NCBI GenBank assembly: GCA_009773005.1 | Contig: WOUT01000004.1 | Coordinates: 1 to 64,000 of the forward strand | DNA length: 64,000 nt | Reading direction: 5' to 3' | From: Chloroflexota bacterium | GTDB taxonomy: Bacteria; Chloroflexota; Anaerolineae; Anaerolineales; Anaerolineaceae | In this document: piece by piece, positions 9,044 to 18,158 of the stretch | Layout of the letters: each line of letters opens with the position of its first letter | How positions within the stretch are numbered: the stretch's first letter is position 1 | Position numbers and translations under genes: made by a program | The notes under the pieces: generated by a model | The model's database searches: none | What the model saw: only the letters and a program-made list of their open reading frames with translations | What the model was told of the DNA's origin: nothing

Positions 9044-10141
9044 TTATAAATAAAAAGTGTAATGATTTTCTTTCAAGTACTGTACGAGTTCTTTTACTTT
9101 TTGACTCTCGCCCCGCGGGCAGACTAAAACTGCGTCAGGTGTATCGATAACAATCATGTTTTGTGTTCCGATGGTCACGACCAATCGGACAGGTGAAGTG
9201 GAATAGATCAGACAATCATCTGTGTCAATTCCAATATGTTTTGAGCTGAGCACGATATTACCATTTAGATCAGGTGAGAGAACCTCAAACAAGGAATCCC
9301 AGCTGCCTACATCGTTCCAGCCAAGATCGCTGGCCGGAATAACCACAACCCGGTCAGATTTTTCCATGATCCCGTAGTCTATCGTTTGAGGTTTGATGGA
9401 ATACCAAAGATCAATAAATTCCTGATTTGCATGATCGACTGCTAATAACGGGGATAATTGATTGACAATATCGTATAGAGTTGGCATGAACCGTCTGATT
9501 TCATTTAGGACTACTTCCACTTTCCAAATGAACATCCCGGAATTCCAATTATGTTTTCCATTCCTTAAAAATTCAGCCGCACGCGTTTCTGCAGGCTTTT
9601 CAATAAAAGCATTTACTTTGTAGGCTTTTAGGTTTTGGAATTCTCCAACCAGTTCGCCGTTTTCAATATAACCATATCCTGTGGCAGGAAAAGTTGGCTG
9701 AATTCCCATGGTGACTAAAACCCCTGTTTTCGCCAGATCATAGGATGCTTTGAGGATGTTTTGAAAAACGCTGACATTTTTAATAAAATGGTCAGCGGTC
9801 AATATCGCGATTACTCCTTCAGGATCCTTCTTTTTGATACACGCTGCAGCCATTGCAACAACTGCTGCTGTTCCTCTCGGCATTGGTTCGATCAGGAAGT
9901 TGGCTATAGGGATATGAGGAGCCAAATTGCTCAGCGTATCTACTTGATCTGCGACAGTAACGATGAATATCTGGTTTGGGTCAAAAATCCCATCCAGTCT
10001 ATCCAAAGCAATTTGAAATAATGATTTTCCACCAAACAAACAGAGCATTTGCTTTGGAGTGGCTTTTCTGGAGAGAGGCCACAAACGCGTTCCGCCACCA
10101 CCGGCCATGATCACAGCATAAAAATGTTTATCCGTTACCAT
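9044..10141 (-). CDS. manC: Mannose-1-phosphate guanylyltransferase
   Basis: Makes GDP-mannose from mannose-1-phosphate and GTP. The nucleotidyltransferase signature MAGGGGTRLWPLSRKATPKQ starts at residue 12, and the sugar-binding motif FIEKPAE lies near residue 178. At 365 aa it contains the catalytic domain plus a short C-terminal beta-helix part and no fused phosphomannose isomerase domain. The separate bifunctional phosphoglucose/phosphomannose isomerase at 61278-62333 could supply mannose-6-phosphate. It overlaps dprA by 14 bases, so translation is probably coupled. Confidence 0.93.
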   Translation of the reverse strand: MVTDKHFYAVIMAGGGGTRLWPLSRKATPKQMLCLFGGKSLFQIALDRLDGIFDPNQIFIVTVADQVDTLSNLAPHIPIANFLIEPMPRGTAAVVAMAAACIKKKDPEGVIAILTADHFIKNVSVFQNILKASYDLAKTGVLVTMGIQPTFPATGYGYIENGELVGEFQNLKAYKVNAFIEKPAETRAAEFLRNGKHNWNSGMFIWKVEVVLNEIRRFMPTLYDIVNQLSPLLAVDHANQEFIDLWYSIKPQTIDYGIMEKSDRVVVIPASDLGWNDVGSWDSLFEVLSPDLNGNIVLSSKHIGIDTDDCLIYSTSPVRLVVTIGTQNMIVIDTPDAVLVCPRGESQKVKELVQYLKENHYTFYL

Positions 10142-11246
10142 CGGTTTTGTATGACCCTTTCGTTTCTCTGGCTGCTACATAATTCATACCGCCAACCTGT
10201 GAAACCATTCCTTTCAGTTCCATCATCGTGAGTGTAGCCGATACTTCATTGATAGGCAACCCCGATAAATTGCATACTTCATCGATATGCACTGGTTCGG
10301 ATGATAAATAAAATAATAATTTCTGCTCAGCGCTATTCAGGGGATTCATTTTCCGGTTCATTTGCTTTTCCGGGATTTGTTCGAGTTTGAGCGCCTCCAG
10401 GATCTCGCTCATTTTAAGCAGCGGCCGCGCTCCTTGTTCAATCAATTTGTTTGTGCCCTCGCTCTGCGGGGTTAAAATACTCCCAGGTACTGCAAAGACG
10501 TCCCGCCCCTGGTCAACCGCAAACTCTGCCGTAATCAATGCTCCACTCTTCTCACCTGCTTCAACAACGATCGTGGCAAGCGACAGTCCTGAAATAATGC
10601 GGTTGCGTGGAGGAAAGTTTATTCCATCCGGGGGTGTGCCAACGGGGTAATCGCTGATCAAAGCACCTTGGTGGATGATCTCTTGCGCAAGCTTGTGGTG
10701 CTCCGGTGGATAGATAACGTCCACCCCGCTGCCCAGGACTGCGATGGTTCTACCACCTGCCTGCAGCGCGGATTGATGAGAGATCGCGTCAACACCGCGC
10801 GCCAAACCGCTAACAATTGAGACACCATTTTGAGCCAGGTACCTGGCAATTTCAGTAGCGACCTGCCTGCCATAAGGGGTTACCCGGCGAGTACCTACCA
10901 CAGCCACCGCCCAATCATCTTCAACATTGATTGACCCGTTGATGAACAAAACCGGCGGGGCTTGATTAATCTCTTTCAACCGTCGTGGATAATCTGGATC
11001 AGACCACGTTAGAACTTTAATTCCTTTTTTGTAGATTGTTGACATGATCACGTCAAGATCTATTTGATTTCGTATTTGAGTGAATTTTTCAATCACTTTT
11101 TGGGATAATCCTGCGGACAGAAGCCCTTCAGACGGTGAATTCCAGGCAACTTCCAGAGAGCCGAAGAAATCCAAAATCTGTTTAAACCGGACGGCTCCGA
11201 TCCCTTTTACTAAATTGAATCCCACCCAATATGCTTTTGGATCCAA
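10128..11246 (-). CDS. dprA: DNA-processing protein DprA/Smf
   Basis: Loads RecA on incoming single-stranded DNA during natural transformation and is widely conserved. An N-terminal helix-hairpin-helix part (about residues 1-70) precedes the Rossmann-like DprA core, with VVGTRRVTPYG near residue 115, SGLARGVDAISHQ, and GSGVDVIYPPEH. A C-terminal winged-helix part (about 300-360) is also present. At 372 aa it is full length. It lies 9 bases after rimM and overlaps manC by 14 bases. No other competence genes are in the window. Confidence 0.94.
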   Translation of the reverse strand: MDPKAYWVGFNLVKGIGAVRFKQILDFFGSLEVAWNSPSEGLLSAGLSQKVIEKFTQIRNQIDLDVIMSTIYKKGIKVLTWSDPDYPRRLKEINQAPPVLFINGSINVEDDWAVAVVGTRRVTPYGRQVATEIARYLAQNGVSIVSGLARGVDAISHQSALQAGGRTIAVLGSGVDVIYPPEHHKLAQEIIHQGALISDYPVGTPPDGINFPPRNRIISGLSLATIVVEAGEKSGALITAEFAVDQGRDVFAVPGSILTPQSEGTNKLIEQGARPLLKMSEILEALKLEQIPEKQMNRKMNPLNSAEQKLLFYLSSEPVHIDEVCNLSGLPINEVSATLTMMELKGMVSQVGGMNYVAARETKGSYKTDGNG

Positions 11247-11255
11247 CCTAACCCC

Positions 11256-11816
11256 TTAATCCCACTCAGGCAGCCGGACGATCATTTTTCTTTTTTCACG
11301 ATCAATCGAAAGCACAACTGTTTTGATTGCAGGCACGAGAATCTCTTCCCCTTCTTGCGGGGAGATCACATAAACATCGTTCGCGCCTGTAACCAGGATC
11401 TCATTGACAGTTCCTAAAGAATTACCGGATTCATCGTAGACTGTCATCCCAATAATTTCATGGTGATAAAACTTATCTTCGGGGAGTACATTCGCATTCT
11501 TGGTTTTAATAAAGACCATTTGGTTGCGTAAAATTGCAGCTTGATCACAATCTTCCAACCCCTCAAAACTCATCAAATATTTTTTATTGGCAGGTCGAAT
11601 TGTGGAAATGATATATTCTCTATAATGAGCTCCGATATAAACATAGTTTCCTTTTTTGATACGCTCCGGAAAATCGGTCAGAATATCCATCAAGATCTCA
11701 CCTTTTACGCCATGAGTCCGTTGCAGTTTTCCGATAGCCAAGTACACAGGCTCGCCCGTCTGGGGCGAGCCTGTTTTTGTTGTTTTCTCTGGAGTTGAAT
11801 GATTGGCAGGCATCAT
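11256..11816 (-). CDS. rimM: Ribosome maturation factor RimM
   Basis: Assists 30S head assembly and 16S rRNA processing. The N-terminal RimM barrel (about residues 24-105) carries IGKLQRTHGVKGEI, and the C-terminal PRC-barrel (about 112-184) ends IVRLPEW. The first 22 residues are a polar, Thr/Pro-rich extension. The ATG overlaps the khpA stop (ATGATG), consistent with translational coupling in the standard rpsP-khpA-rimM order. Confidence 0.95.
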   Translation of the reverse strand: MMPANHSTPEKTTKTGSPQTGEPVYLAIGKLQRTHGVKGEILMDILTDFPERIKKGNYVYIGAHYREYIISTIRPANKKYLMSFEGLEDCDQAAILRNQMVFIKTKNANVLPEDKFYHHEIIGMTVYDESGNSLGTVNEILVTGANDVYVISPQEGEEILVPAIKTVVLSIDREKRKMIVRLPEWD

Positions 11817-12049
11817 CGAGGTTCAGCGACATCTAACGATGCTTGTTTGCCTTCTCGGGCGGCAGTTACTCGAAGAAGGATCCTCATGGCATTTGCAACC
11901 CTGCCGCTTTTACCGATCACTCGGCCCATATCTTCTTTTGCGACATGTAGTTCGAGGTTTTCACGTCCCCCGTTGCGGAACTGGGAAACGATCACCTGGG
12001 AAGGATCATCCACAAGTGAAAGCGCAATATATTCGATCAGCTCTTTCAC
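11813..12049 (-). CDS. khpA: KH-domain RNA-binding protein KhpA (GTG start)
   Basis: Small single-KH RNA-binding protein of the KhpA/YlqC family, with the KH signature GRVIGKSGRVANAMR. I place the start at the GTG at 12049-12047. A perfect AAGGAGG lies 4 bases upstream (12054-12060), and the protein then begins VKELIEYIALSLV, exactly like the family, giving 78 aa. An ATG 63 bases further upstream would add an unrelated 21-residue tail and lacks a comparable ribosome-binding site. It overlaps rimM by 4 bases and lies 68 bases after rpsP. Confidence 0.93.
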   Translation of the reverse strand: MKELIEYIALSLVDDPSQVIVSQFRNGGRENLELHVAKEDMGRVIGKSGRVANAMRILLRVTAAREGKQASLDVAEPR

Positions 12050-12117
12050 AGTTCCTCCTTCCGCCACGATTCGCGGCGGTCTATATGATGCAGTATATTG
12101 TTTTTCCATCACTCTGT

Positions 12118-12453
12118 TTAGGCTTTGATCTTGGCGGCTCGTTCAGCATAAGCCTTATTGGCTTCTTCGAGCAAAACCTCAAGATTTTCGCCTTTCTTAT
12201 ATCGTTCAAGGCGATCCAATAAACCAACGCTTTTAAAGAGCTTCATCACGGATTCACTTGGTAGCGCCCCGTTTTTCATCCATTCAAAAACACGGTCTTC
12301 TTTAACCTCGAAACTGAACGGTTCAGTGGTAGGGATATAGCTGCCAATGATCTCCAGAAACTTACCGTCGCGGGGGCTTTCGATGTCTGCCACCACGATG
12401 CGATAACTGGGTTGGTGTCTCAAACCGGTACGACGTAAACGAATTCTAACCAT
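12118..12453 (-). CDS. rpsP: 30S ribosomal protein S16
   Basis: Structural protein of the small ribosomal subunit. The N-terminus MVRIRLRRTGLRHQPSYRIVV contains the S16 signature, and YIPTTEP and RVFEWMKNGALPSE follow. At 111 aa it is 20-30 residues longer than many S16 proteins because of a charged helical tail ending in AERAAKIKA. It sits in the conserved ffh-rpsP-khpA-rimM order, with a 107-base gap after ffh and AGGAG just before its start. Confidence 0.97.
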   Translation of the reverse strand: MVRIRLRRTGLRHQPSYRIVVADIESPRDGKFLEIIGSYIPTTEPFSFEVKEDRVFEWMKNGALPSESVMKLFKSVGLLDRLERYKKGENLEVLLEEANKAYAERAAKIKA

Positions 12454-12560
12454 CGAGCATCTCCTGTTTCTTGACTAAAAATGATCAAATATGCGTGACT
12501 CCAAAAATCCACGTTGGCAAGGGGCGCTGAAGGGAGCGCTGACCGCCGTTTCATTTCTGA

Positions 12561-13883
12561 TCACCTAAACATTCGGGAAAGTCCTTTCCCGTTCGTTTTC
12601 TGCAATGTCTTCATCAACCGTTGGGCGTCGCGGAATTGCTTGATGAGACGGTTTACTTCTTGAACTTCTGTTCCCGCGCCATTTGCAATCCTGCGTCGCC
12701 GTGAGGCATTTAACAGATCAGGGTCCTTGCGTTCCTTTTGCGTCATTGAATTGATAATGGCTTCAGTTCGTTTTAACTGTCTCTCGGTATCTTCAGGAGA
12801 GACATTTTTCGCCATCTGCCCCATCCCGCCTGGGAGCATATCCATCACCTGTGAAAGCGGACCCATCTTGCGTAATTGTTTCAGCTGACTCGAAAAATCT
12901 TCAAGGTTGAATTGCCCTTTAAGCATCCTGTTGGTTTGATCTTTTTCCATCTTTTGATCAAACGCAGCTTCAGCTTTTTCAATTAACCCAATCATATCAC
13001 CCATTCCCAAAATTCGGGAAGCCAATCGGACAGGATCGTATGTTTCTAATGCGTCAACACCTTCACCGACACCCAGATACTTGATTGGAACACCAGTGAC
13101 GCTGCGCACGGAGATTGCTGCTCCACCACGTGCATCGCCTTCCATCTTTGTGAAGATCAACCCGGTGATGTTAACTGTATCTCTGAAGCCCTGAGCGATT
13201 TTAAGCGCTTCTTGTCCGATCATGGCATCGACGACCAGGAGCGTCTCGGCAAGCTTAACTTTTTTTGCGATCGCCTGGAGTTCATCCATGAGAGGTTGAT
13301 CTAACTGCGAACGACCGGCAGTGTCGATGATGATAACGGTAAAACCGCCCTTTTGCGCTTTATCAAAGGCACGGGCAGCCAGGTCTGGTGGTTTGACACC
13401 TGCATCAGCAACAACTTCTACACCGATCTTCTCGCCCAAGGTTTGCAGTTGTTTCATTGCAGCCGGTCGGTATGGATCACATGCAACCAGTAGAACTCTT
13501 TCACCTTCAGATCGAAGTTTTCGGGCAAGTTTGGCAGCCGCAGTCGTTTTGCCAGTACCTTGAAGACCTACCAGCATGACCGCGTAAGGTTTCACGCCGC
13601 TCAGGTTAAGTTTTTCTGCTGTTCCAAGCGTAGCGATCAGTTCATCATGAACGATTTTAATCACTTGCTGAGCGGGATTAAGCGCCTTTGATACTTCAGC
13701 GCCAATCGCGCGTTCGCGCACCCGGGTAGTGAAATCCTTGACCACACTATAATTAACGTCCGCTTCAAGAAGAGCGAGACGCACTTCACGCATCATTGAA
13801 TCAACATCTGCCGTGGAAAGCTTGCCCCTGCGGCGTAGTTGTTGGAAAACCTCGTTCAATCGGCTGGTCAAATTCTCAAACAT
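12561..13883 (-). CDS. ffh: Signal recognition particle protein Ffh
   Basis: SRP54 GTPase that, with 4.5S RNA, targets nascent membrane and secreted proteins to FtsY. An N domain covers about residues 1-90. The G domain has GLQGTGKTTAAAKLA near 105-119, DTAGR near 187-191 and TKMEGDARGG near 245. A Met-rich M domain runs from about 300 to 440 and includes MGPLSQVMDMLPGGMG. The length is normal. No 4.5S RNA gene is recognisable in this window. It is the first gene of the run that ends with topA. Confidence 0.97.
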   Translation of the reverse strand: MFENLTSRLNEVFQQLRRRGKLSTADVDSMMREVRLALLEADVNYSVVKDFTTRVRERAIGAEVSKALNPAQQVIKIVHDELIATLGTAEKLNLSGVKPYAVMLVGLQGTGKTTAAAKLARKLRSEGERVLLVACDPYRPAAMKQLQTLGEKIGVEVVADAGVKPPDLAARAFDKAQKGGFTVIIIDTAGRSQLDQPLMDELQAIAKKVKLAETLLVVDAMIGQEALKIAQGFRDTVNITGLIFTKMEGDARGGAAISVRSVTGVPIKYLGVGEGVDALETYDPVRLASRILGMGDMIGLIEKAEAAFDQKMEKDQTNRMLKGQFNLEDFSSQLKQLRKMGPLSQVMDMLPGGMGQMAKNVSPEDTERQLKRTEAIINSMTQKERKDPDLLNASRRRRIANGAGTEVQEVNRLIKQFRDAQRLMKTLQKTNGKGLSRMFR

Positions 13884-13906
13884 GGGTTAAACAACTCTCT
13901 CTTAAT

Positions 13907-13930
13907 AAGAAAAGACCACGTCTTCGTGGT
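13907..13930 (-). terminator. Rho-independent terminator of the M23 gene
   Basis: On the minus strand ACCACG-AAGA-CGTGGT (13930-13915) is followed by CTTTTCTT. It lies between the stop of the M23 peptidase gene (14017) and the ffh start (13883), so it separates the two units. Confidence 0.75.
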
Positions 13931-14016
13931 GTAAAACAGGCTGGATTTTAGCTTGGTTACTCAGTTCGGTCAAGGGAATTATCACTTTTCGCAAAACAAA
14001 GCGCCCGGTACGTAAA

Positions 14017-15114
14017 TTAGTATTGAAGTGAGAACAATTCCATCGGGTCGAACAACTGGAACGAACCGCTGATTCGCCACATGCAATAATTATGCCGTTC
14101 AAGGTCGGTTGTTAAGCTATCATAATGCCCCATGCTTGAGAATGATGCGTTTGAAGGACCTATCCGCATTTCCACATGCAAGTGCGGAGCAGAAGACGCA
14201 CCAGAGTTGCCCACATCACCAATGACATCCCCTTCGGTGATATTTTGGCCAAGCTTAACCAATGGCGGGTTGTTCAAGTGAGCGTAAAGCGTATAAAGTG
14301 ACTGCGAATCCTTACTCCACCAATCAGCAAATCCGATCGGGCAGGTCAAGCGGTTGCTTGGATTGGAGGGGATGGTCGAAGTGGGCAGTTTGATTGCATC
14401 AACAATATTTTTTGGAATCGTAGTTAAAGGCGTTTCGACGATGACCATGTAACCATACGGATTTCGGGCCTTACTGAAAGCTGAAGCAACTTTGCCTGTA
14501 AATGTTGATCTAACTGGTACACCCAAAATAGATTCGAGATTACCTCGCTTCCAAAAAGCGAAATCGACGCCATGATGTCCTGAATCTTCTCCTGCGGGAG
14601 GAGCTTCAAATTTCTGCGATATGATCGATGATAATTCAGTTGTGCTGATACCTAGCAGCGGCGAAGAAAGCAGGTGAGTCGTCCCGCTAACAAGCGGTGT
14701 TGAAAGCGGTTGCGAAGTTGGAGTTGAGACAGGATTAGTCGTCGCGGTCGGATTCAGGGTGGGAAGAGCAACAATCGTAGCAGTCCTGGTTGGTGCGCTA
14801 GTTTCGGTAGCTGTTTCTGCAGGAGCACTCGTGCTGGTCGCCTTAATTGTAATGGTAGGCGCAATTGTTGGGACAAGAGTTGCTGGTACAGGTGTCGCAA
14901 TTGGCATTGCTGTCAAACCAATTGATACATTTGGCAGAGGTTGTGAGATCATAACAGGTGGAGCGGCAGGTTCAATCGCAATAATCTGCTTCTGATTGTT
15001 GAGACCAGCCACCAGCACAAGAGATACAAAAATGATCGCGGTAAGGGCCTTAACACCTACCAGCGCAATCACTGAGAAATAAAAAAGTGGTCCGATAAAC
15101 CGATCTCTTTGCAT
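14017..15114 (-). CDS. Membrane-anchored M23 (LytM-like) peptidase
   Basis: Predicted cell-wall or cross-link endopeptidase of family M23. An N-terminal membrane segment (about residues 13-38) is followed by a Pro/Thr/Ala-rich linker (about 60-150) and a C-terminal LytM domain (about 180-345). Metal ligands are visible in HHGVDFAF and HLHVEMR, and YTLYAHL supplies another expected His. The domain has an insert between its first ligand and the HLH motif, where several loops are longer than in minimal LytM domains. It is transcribed alone, with its own terminator downstream. The substrate is unknown. Confidence 0.85.
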   Translation of the reverse strand: MQRDRFIGPLFYFSVIALVGVKALTAIIFVSLVLVAGLNNQKQIIAIEPAAPPVMISQPLPNVSIGLTAMPIATPVPATLVPTIAPTITIKATSTSAPAETATETSAPTRTATIVALPTLNPTATTNPVSTPTSQPLSTPLVSGTTHLLSSPLLGISTTELSSIISQKFEAPPAGEDSGHHGVDFAFWKRGNLESILGVPVRSTFTGKVASAFSKARNPYGYMVIVETPLTTIPKNIVDAIKLPTSTIPSNPSNRLTCPIGFADWWSKDSQSLYTLYAHLNNPPLVKLGQNITEGDVIGDVGNSGASSAPHLHVEMRIGPSNASFSSMGHYDSLTTDLERHNYCMWRISGSFQLFDPMELFSLQY

Positions 15115-15157
15115 CTTGAGTTGGCTTTTATTTATCCGTAAACTCTAACGATATGAT

Positions 15158-15199
15158 TACCATAGAGAGTGGTGCCATACGCAGCAGCTCTCTACGGTA
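15158..15199. repeat. Imperfect inverted repeat (hairpin) between two genes
   Basis: TACCATAGAGAG (15158-15169) can pair with CTCTCTACGGTA (15188-15199) with one mismatch, around an 18-base loop. It has no T-run on either strand, so it is not a classical terminator. It sits between the M23 peptidase start and the 3' end of the frameshifted gene. Confidence 0.55.
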
Positions 15200-15218
15200 T
15201 ATGAAATTCTAAAATTTA

Positions 15219-15828
15219 TTATTTTTTGCGAGGGTCAGGTTCAGTGAAAAGTTCCCCCGGAGTATCAAGGTCTTCGGGAGGATTAACAGGCTGAACTGGC
15301 GTTTCCCGTCTGGTTTGTGCGCGCTGTGGAGCTTGACGTGCCGGGGCGGGGGACATAAGGTTCACCATAGAAAAGCGCCCGAACGCGGCGATTGAACATG
15401 AATGCCAGGACGGCTATATCAAGCAGGGTAAGGATAAAATAACCGCATAATCCGCCGACGATAACGCCCGCAACTGCGGCCATGTCAGGCAGCAAACTAT
15501 TGACGGTAGGAATGCCGGCTCCTATGAGAATGAACAATCCACCGATGGTTCCAAAAAGAGCCAGAAAAACTGCGCCCATTCGAGCAGAGTTCTTTAAGGC
15601 AATCAGTCCAGACCCGGTGATTCCATAGAACAGTCCGAGAAATACTCCAATAATGACACCGACGATTGGAAGGAAAATCGAGCCAGTTCCGACGGTACTG
15701 TTCATACTGGGGATAATCGCAAAAATCACGATTGCCAGAGCACCTACGAGTGAGAGGATAGCTAGCAAAAAATGATAAGAGGCAACTAACATTACACCAT
15801 CACGTACGGTTTTATCACTTTGAGTCAT
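15219..15828 (-). CDS. Four-TM membrane protein with an apparent one-base frameshift near the C-terminus
   Basis: Small polytopic protein of unknown function. Four hydrophobic segments are visible in the first 150 residues, and GGAGG lies upstream of the ATG at 15828. Read without correction, the frame ends at 15283 with an odd tail ending NASSAC. The minus strand has a run of five Cs at 15352-15348. If one C is dropped, the frame continues for about 40 more codons with a proline-rich, acidic tail ending in LFTEPDPRKK, with the stop at 15221-15219. The 610-base span is 3n+1, as a single inserted base would give. It could be an assembly error, a real mutation or slippage. Confidence 0.7.
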
Positions 15829-16105
15829 GGTCGGACCTCCATTATTTTGGTTCTAGTTCTAGTGGGTTAGAGTATTGAATTATCGAAAAAATATCCCAAC
15901 ATTTGAGTTTAACTGCTTAAAATATTACCATAAGCATATTTGCATGTCAATTTTATCGTTTTTCCTGTTATTCCAGACAAACCTCAATAATAATCCGATC
16001 ACTGCATATGTTGCATCCTTCCCTCGTTCAAGTCCGCAAACAAAGCACCAATTCGACCTGGTGCGCAGTTTCGTGCCCCTACTTGTTATCTTGTTTTACC
16101 TTTGT

Positions 16106-16921
16106 TTATTCCATGGATTCTTTTTCAGGTGGTTTTGATGGGATTGGTGTCTTGCCATTAAAAACCGCACTGGAGATCTTTTCAAATACGGGCATTAGCC
16201 TCTCAGGGAACGGTTGAGATACCCATTCGCTGCGGATCAATATCCTGGAATACGGGATGCCTTGTAAAATCGTGGCGTCTGCAAGCAGCGGAGTGGATTT
16301 TAATCGCTCACTCCAACTGTCCATTAAACTTTCTTCCCATTTGGCGCTGCCAATGCCAACCGGAATGATCCCACCTAGATGTTTGCGCTGTCGCAGTACG
16401 AGTTGGATGGTGTCTGCGGTCGGTTTGCGGTTTTGCACGGCGAGCATTAACGGAACAAAGACCTGCTCGGAAACTGCCGCAATAGACATGTTTACCAGAA
16501 ATGGTGAAGTACCCGAGTCGATCAAAACAAGTATATCTTCCGCAAAAGCAGCATCATCCAGAGCATAACGTAACAATTCAGGCGTCTCACCCATGCTCAT
16601 CAAACTGGTCACACGGTAATCAGCCGGCAGGATGAACACGCCTTCATTATACGGAGACCGCACCAATGCTTTTGCTATCAGCGCTCTTGCATTCGTGTTT
16701 TCGCGAACGGCTTCCAATACATTAAAAATTGTCGGTCCTGTCTTGCCGTCAATGATCTCGCGTGCTTCATGCCCAAGGTACAAGGAGGTGCACCCGCCTT
16801 GAGGATCGATATCGATAATGATGACACGTTTTTTTAATATCAAAGAACAATAATTAGCAAGCAGACCGGTGATGGTGGTCTTGCCTGTGCCGCCCTTCAT
16901 TGAAGTAAAACTAGTTATCAT
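16106..16921 (-). CDS. ParA/MinD-type ATPase
   Basis: Deviant Walker P-loop ATPase of 271 aa. Walker A KGGTGKTT is at residues 9-16 with the signature Lys at its start, and IIIDIDPQGG follows near 35-44. No partner (ParB, MinE or CheW-like) lies next to it, and no centromere-like repeats are nearby, so this looks like an orphan ParA used for positioning or regulation rather than the chromosome-segregation ParA. The C-terminus is Pro/Glu/Ser-rich. Flanking gaps of 277 and 267 bases separate it from both neighbours. Confidence 0.85.
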   Translation of the reverse strand: MITSFTSMKGGTGKTTITGLLANYCSLILKKRVIIIDIDPQGGCTSLYLGHEAREIIDGKTGPTIFNVLEAVRENTNARALIAKALVRSPYNEGVFILPADYRVTSLMSMGETPELLRYALDDAAFAEDILVLIDSGTSPFLVNMSIAAVSEQVFVPLMLAVQNRKPTADTIQLVLRQRKHLGGIIPVGIGSAKWEESLMDSWSERLKSTPLLADATILQGIPYSRILIRSEWVSQPFPERLMPVFEKISSAVFNGKTPIPSKPPEKESME

Positions 16922-17114
16922 ATGCCATAAATCCCTTCAAAATTACTACATTAAAGAATTTTAACACATTTTAGCAAAACAGACTGCTTGCAAAGAATGG
17001 ATTCTTCTATCGTTGTAAGGTTGTAGAGCAATTGAAATGTATGACCACATAATCAACCTGGTTTTGAAAACCATGACAAAGGCTCAATAATACCTCCTTA
17101 CCAATTAATGAGTA

Positions 17115-17172
17115 ACTAAAATGCTTTTTAAGGGTTATAAAGGTCAAATCGGTAAAAATTAAGCATTTTAGT
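17115..17172. promoter_or_regulatory. 12-bp perfect inverted repeat upstream of degV
   Basis: ACTAAAATGCTT (17115-17126) is the exact reverse complement of AAGCATTTTAGT (17161-17172), with 34 bases between. The right arm ends just before the degV ribosome-binding site (GGAG at 17178-17181). It could be an operator or an RNA stem that exposes or hides the translation start. Confidence 0.55.
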
Positions 17173-17188
17173 GTTTTGGAGAAATCAA

Positions 17189-18049
17189 ATGGCGAAAGTA
17201 ATGGTTGTTACAGACAGCACTTCGAATATCCCGGTTGAATTGTTAAACGGGAACCCGATAAGAATTCTCCCATTGCAAGTAATTTGGGGAGGGGAAATAT
17301 TAAGGGACGGTGTAGATATTCAACCCAAAGAGTTTTATGAGCGCCTGGCTGTGGATAAGGTTATGCCCTCCACTTCACAGGCAACTCCTGAAGAATTCAA
17401 AGCAGAATACGCCGCACTGCTCAACGCTGGATATGACATTCTCAGCATTCATATCTCCGGCAAACTTTCTGGCACAATGGATTCAGCCATCCAGGCCAAG
17501 CGCAATTTTCCAGGCGCAAATATCGAGCTCGTTGATTCAAACAGCACAAGCATGGCAATGGGCTTTCAGGTCTTAAGCGTTTCTCGTATGGCAGAGACGG
17601 GAGCAACGCTTGCTGAATGTAAAGCCGTCGCTCTGGAAGCAACGAAGCACACTGGCGTATATTTTGCTGTGAACACTTTGGAATTTTTGCACCGCGGTGG
17701 TCGTATCGGCGGTGCCGCAGCTTTTATGGGGCAATTGTTGAATTTGAAACCCCTCCTCGAGGTGCGGGACGGTAAGATCGAAGCAGTGGAAAAAGTTCGA
17801 ACTTTATCCAAAACAATTGATCGTCTGTTGGATTTGGTGGAAGCAAAACTGGCAAACAGTAAAGGTCCGGTCCGGTTGTGCGCCATCCATGCAAACTCAC
17901 CAAAAGAAGCCGAGGAGTTACTCGCTCGCGCGGTGAAACGTATCTCTCCTTCATTATTGACCGATGCCTTGATCTCAACTGTCAGCCCGGTGCTCGGCAC
18001 GCATACCGGTCCAGGTGCGCTCGGTCTCGCTTTTATGGCTGGAATGTAA
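17189..18049 (+). CDS. DegV family fatty-acid-binding protein
   Basis: DegV/FakB-fold protein that binds a fatty acid. FakB proteins present fatty acids to a FakA kinase, but no fakA is in the window. The N-terminus VMVVTDSTSNIPVELL and the later ISGKLSGTMDSA, HRGGRIGG and GPGALGLAF are family motifs. I choose the ATG at 17189, which has GGAG 7 bases upstream and gives 286 aa, over an in-frame GTG 18 bases earlier that lies inside the inverted repeat. It is followed by a strong terminator, so it is a single-gene unit. Confidence 0.9.
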   Translation: MAKVMVVTDSTSNIPVELLNGNPIRILPLQVIWGGEILRDGVDIQPKEFYERLAVDKVMPSTSQATPEEFKAEYAALLNAGYDILSIHISGKLSGTMDSAIQAKRNFPGANIELVDSNSTSMAMGFQVLSVSRMAETGATLAECKAVALEATKHTGVYFAVNTLEFLHRGGRIGGAAAFMGQLLNLKPLLEVRDGKIEAVEKVRTLSKTIDRLLDLVEAKLANSKGPVRLCAIHANSPKEAEELLARAVKRISPSLLTDALISTVSPVLGTHTGPGALGLAFMAGM

Positions 18050-18063
18050 ACATAATGGTATTT

Positions 18064-18104
18064 AAGACCTGGCAGATTGATCAACCTGTCAGGTCTTTTT
18101 TTTT
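18064..18104 (+). terminator. Rho-independent terminator after degV
   Basis: AAGACCTG (18064-18071) pairs with CAGGTCTT (18090-18097), and a run of Ts follows to 18104. It lies 14 bases after the degV stop. Confidence 0.9.
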
Positions 18105-18158
18105 AACTCTTCTCCTTTCTGGTAAAATTCATTTGAATTCAATCATATGAGGTGAATT

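Noticed and set aside
17566-18084. 172-codon frame antisense to degV
   Set aside because: It is the complement of a well-supported gene, has unnatural composition, and has no ribosome-binding site.
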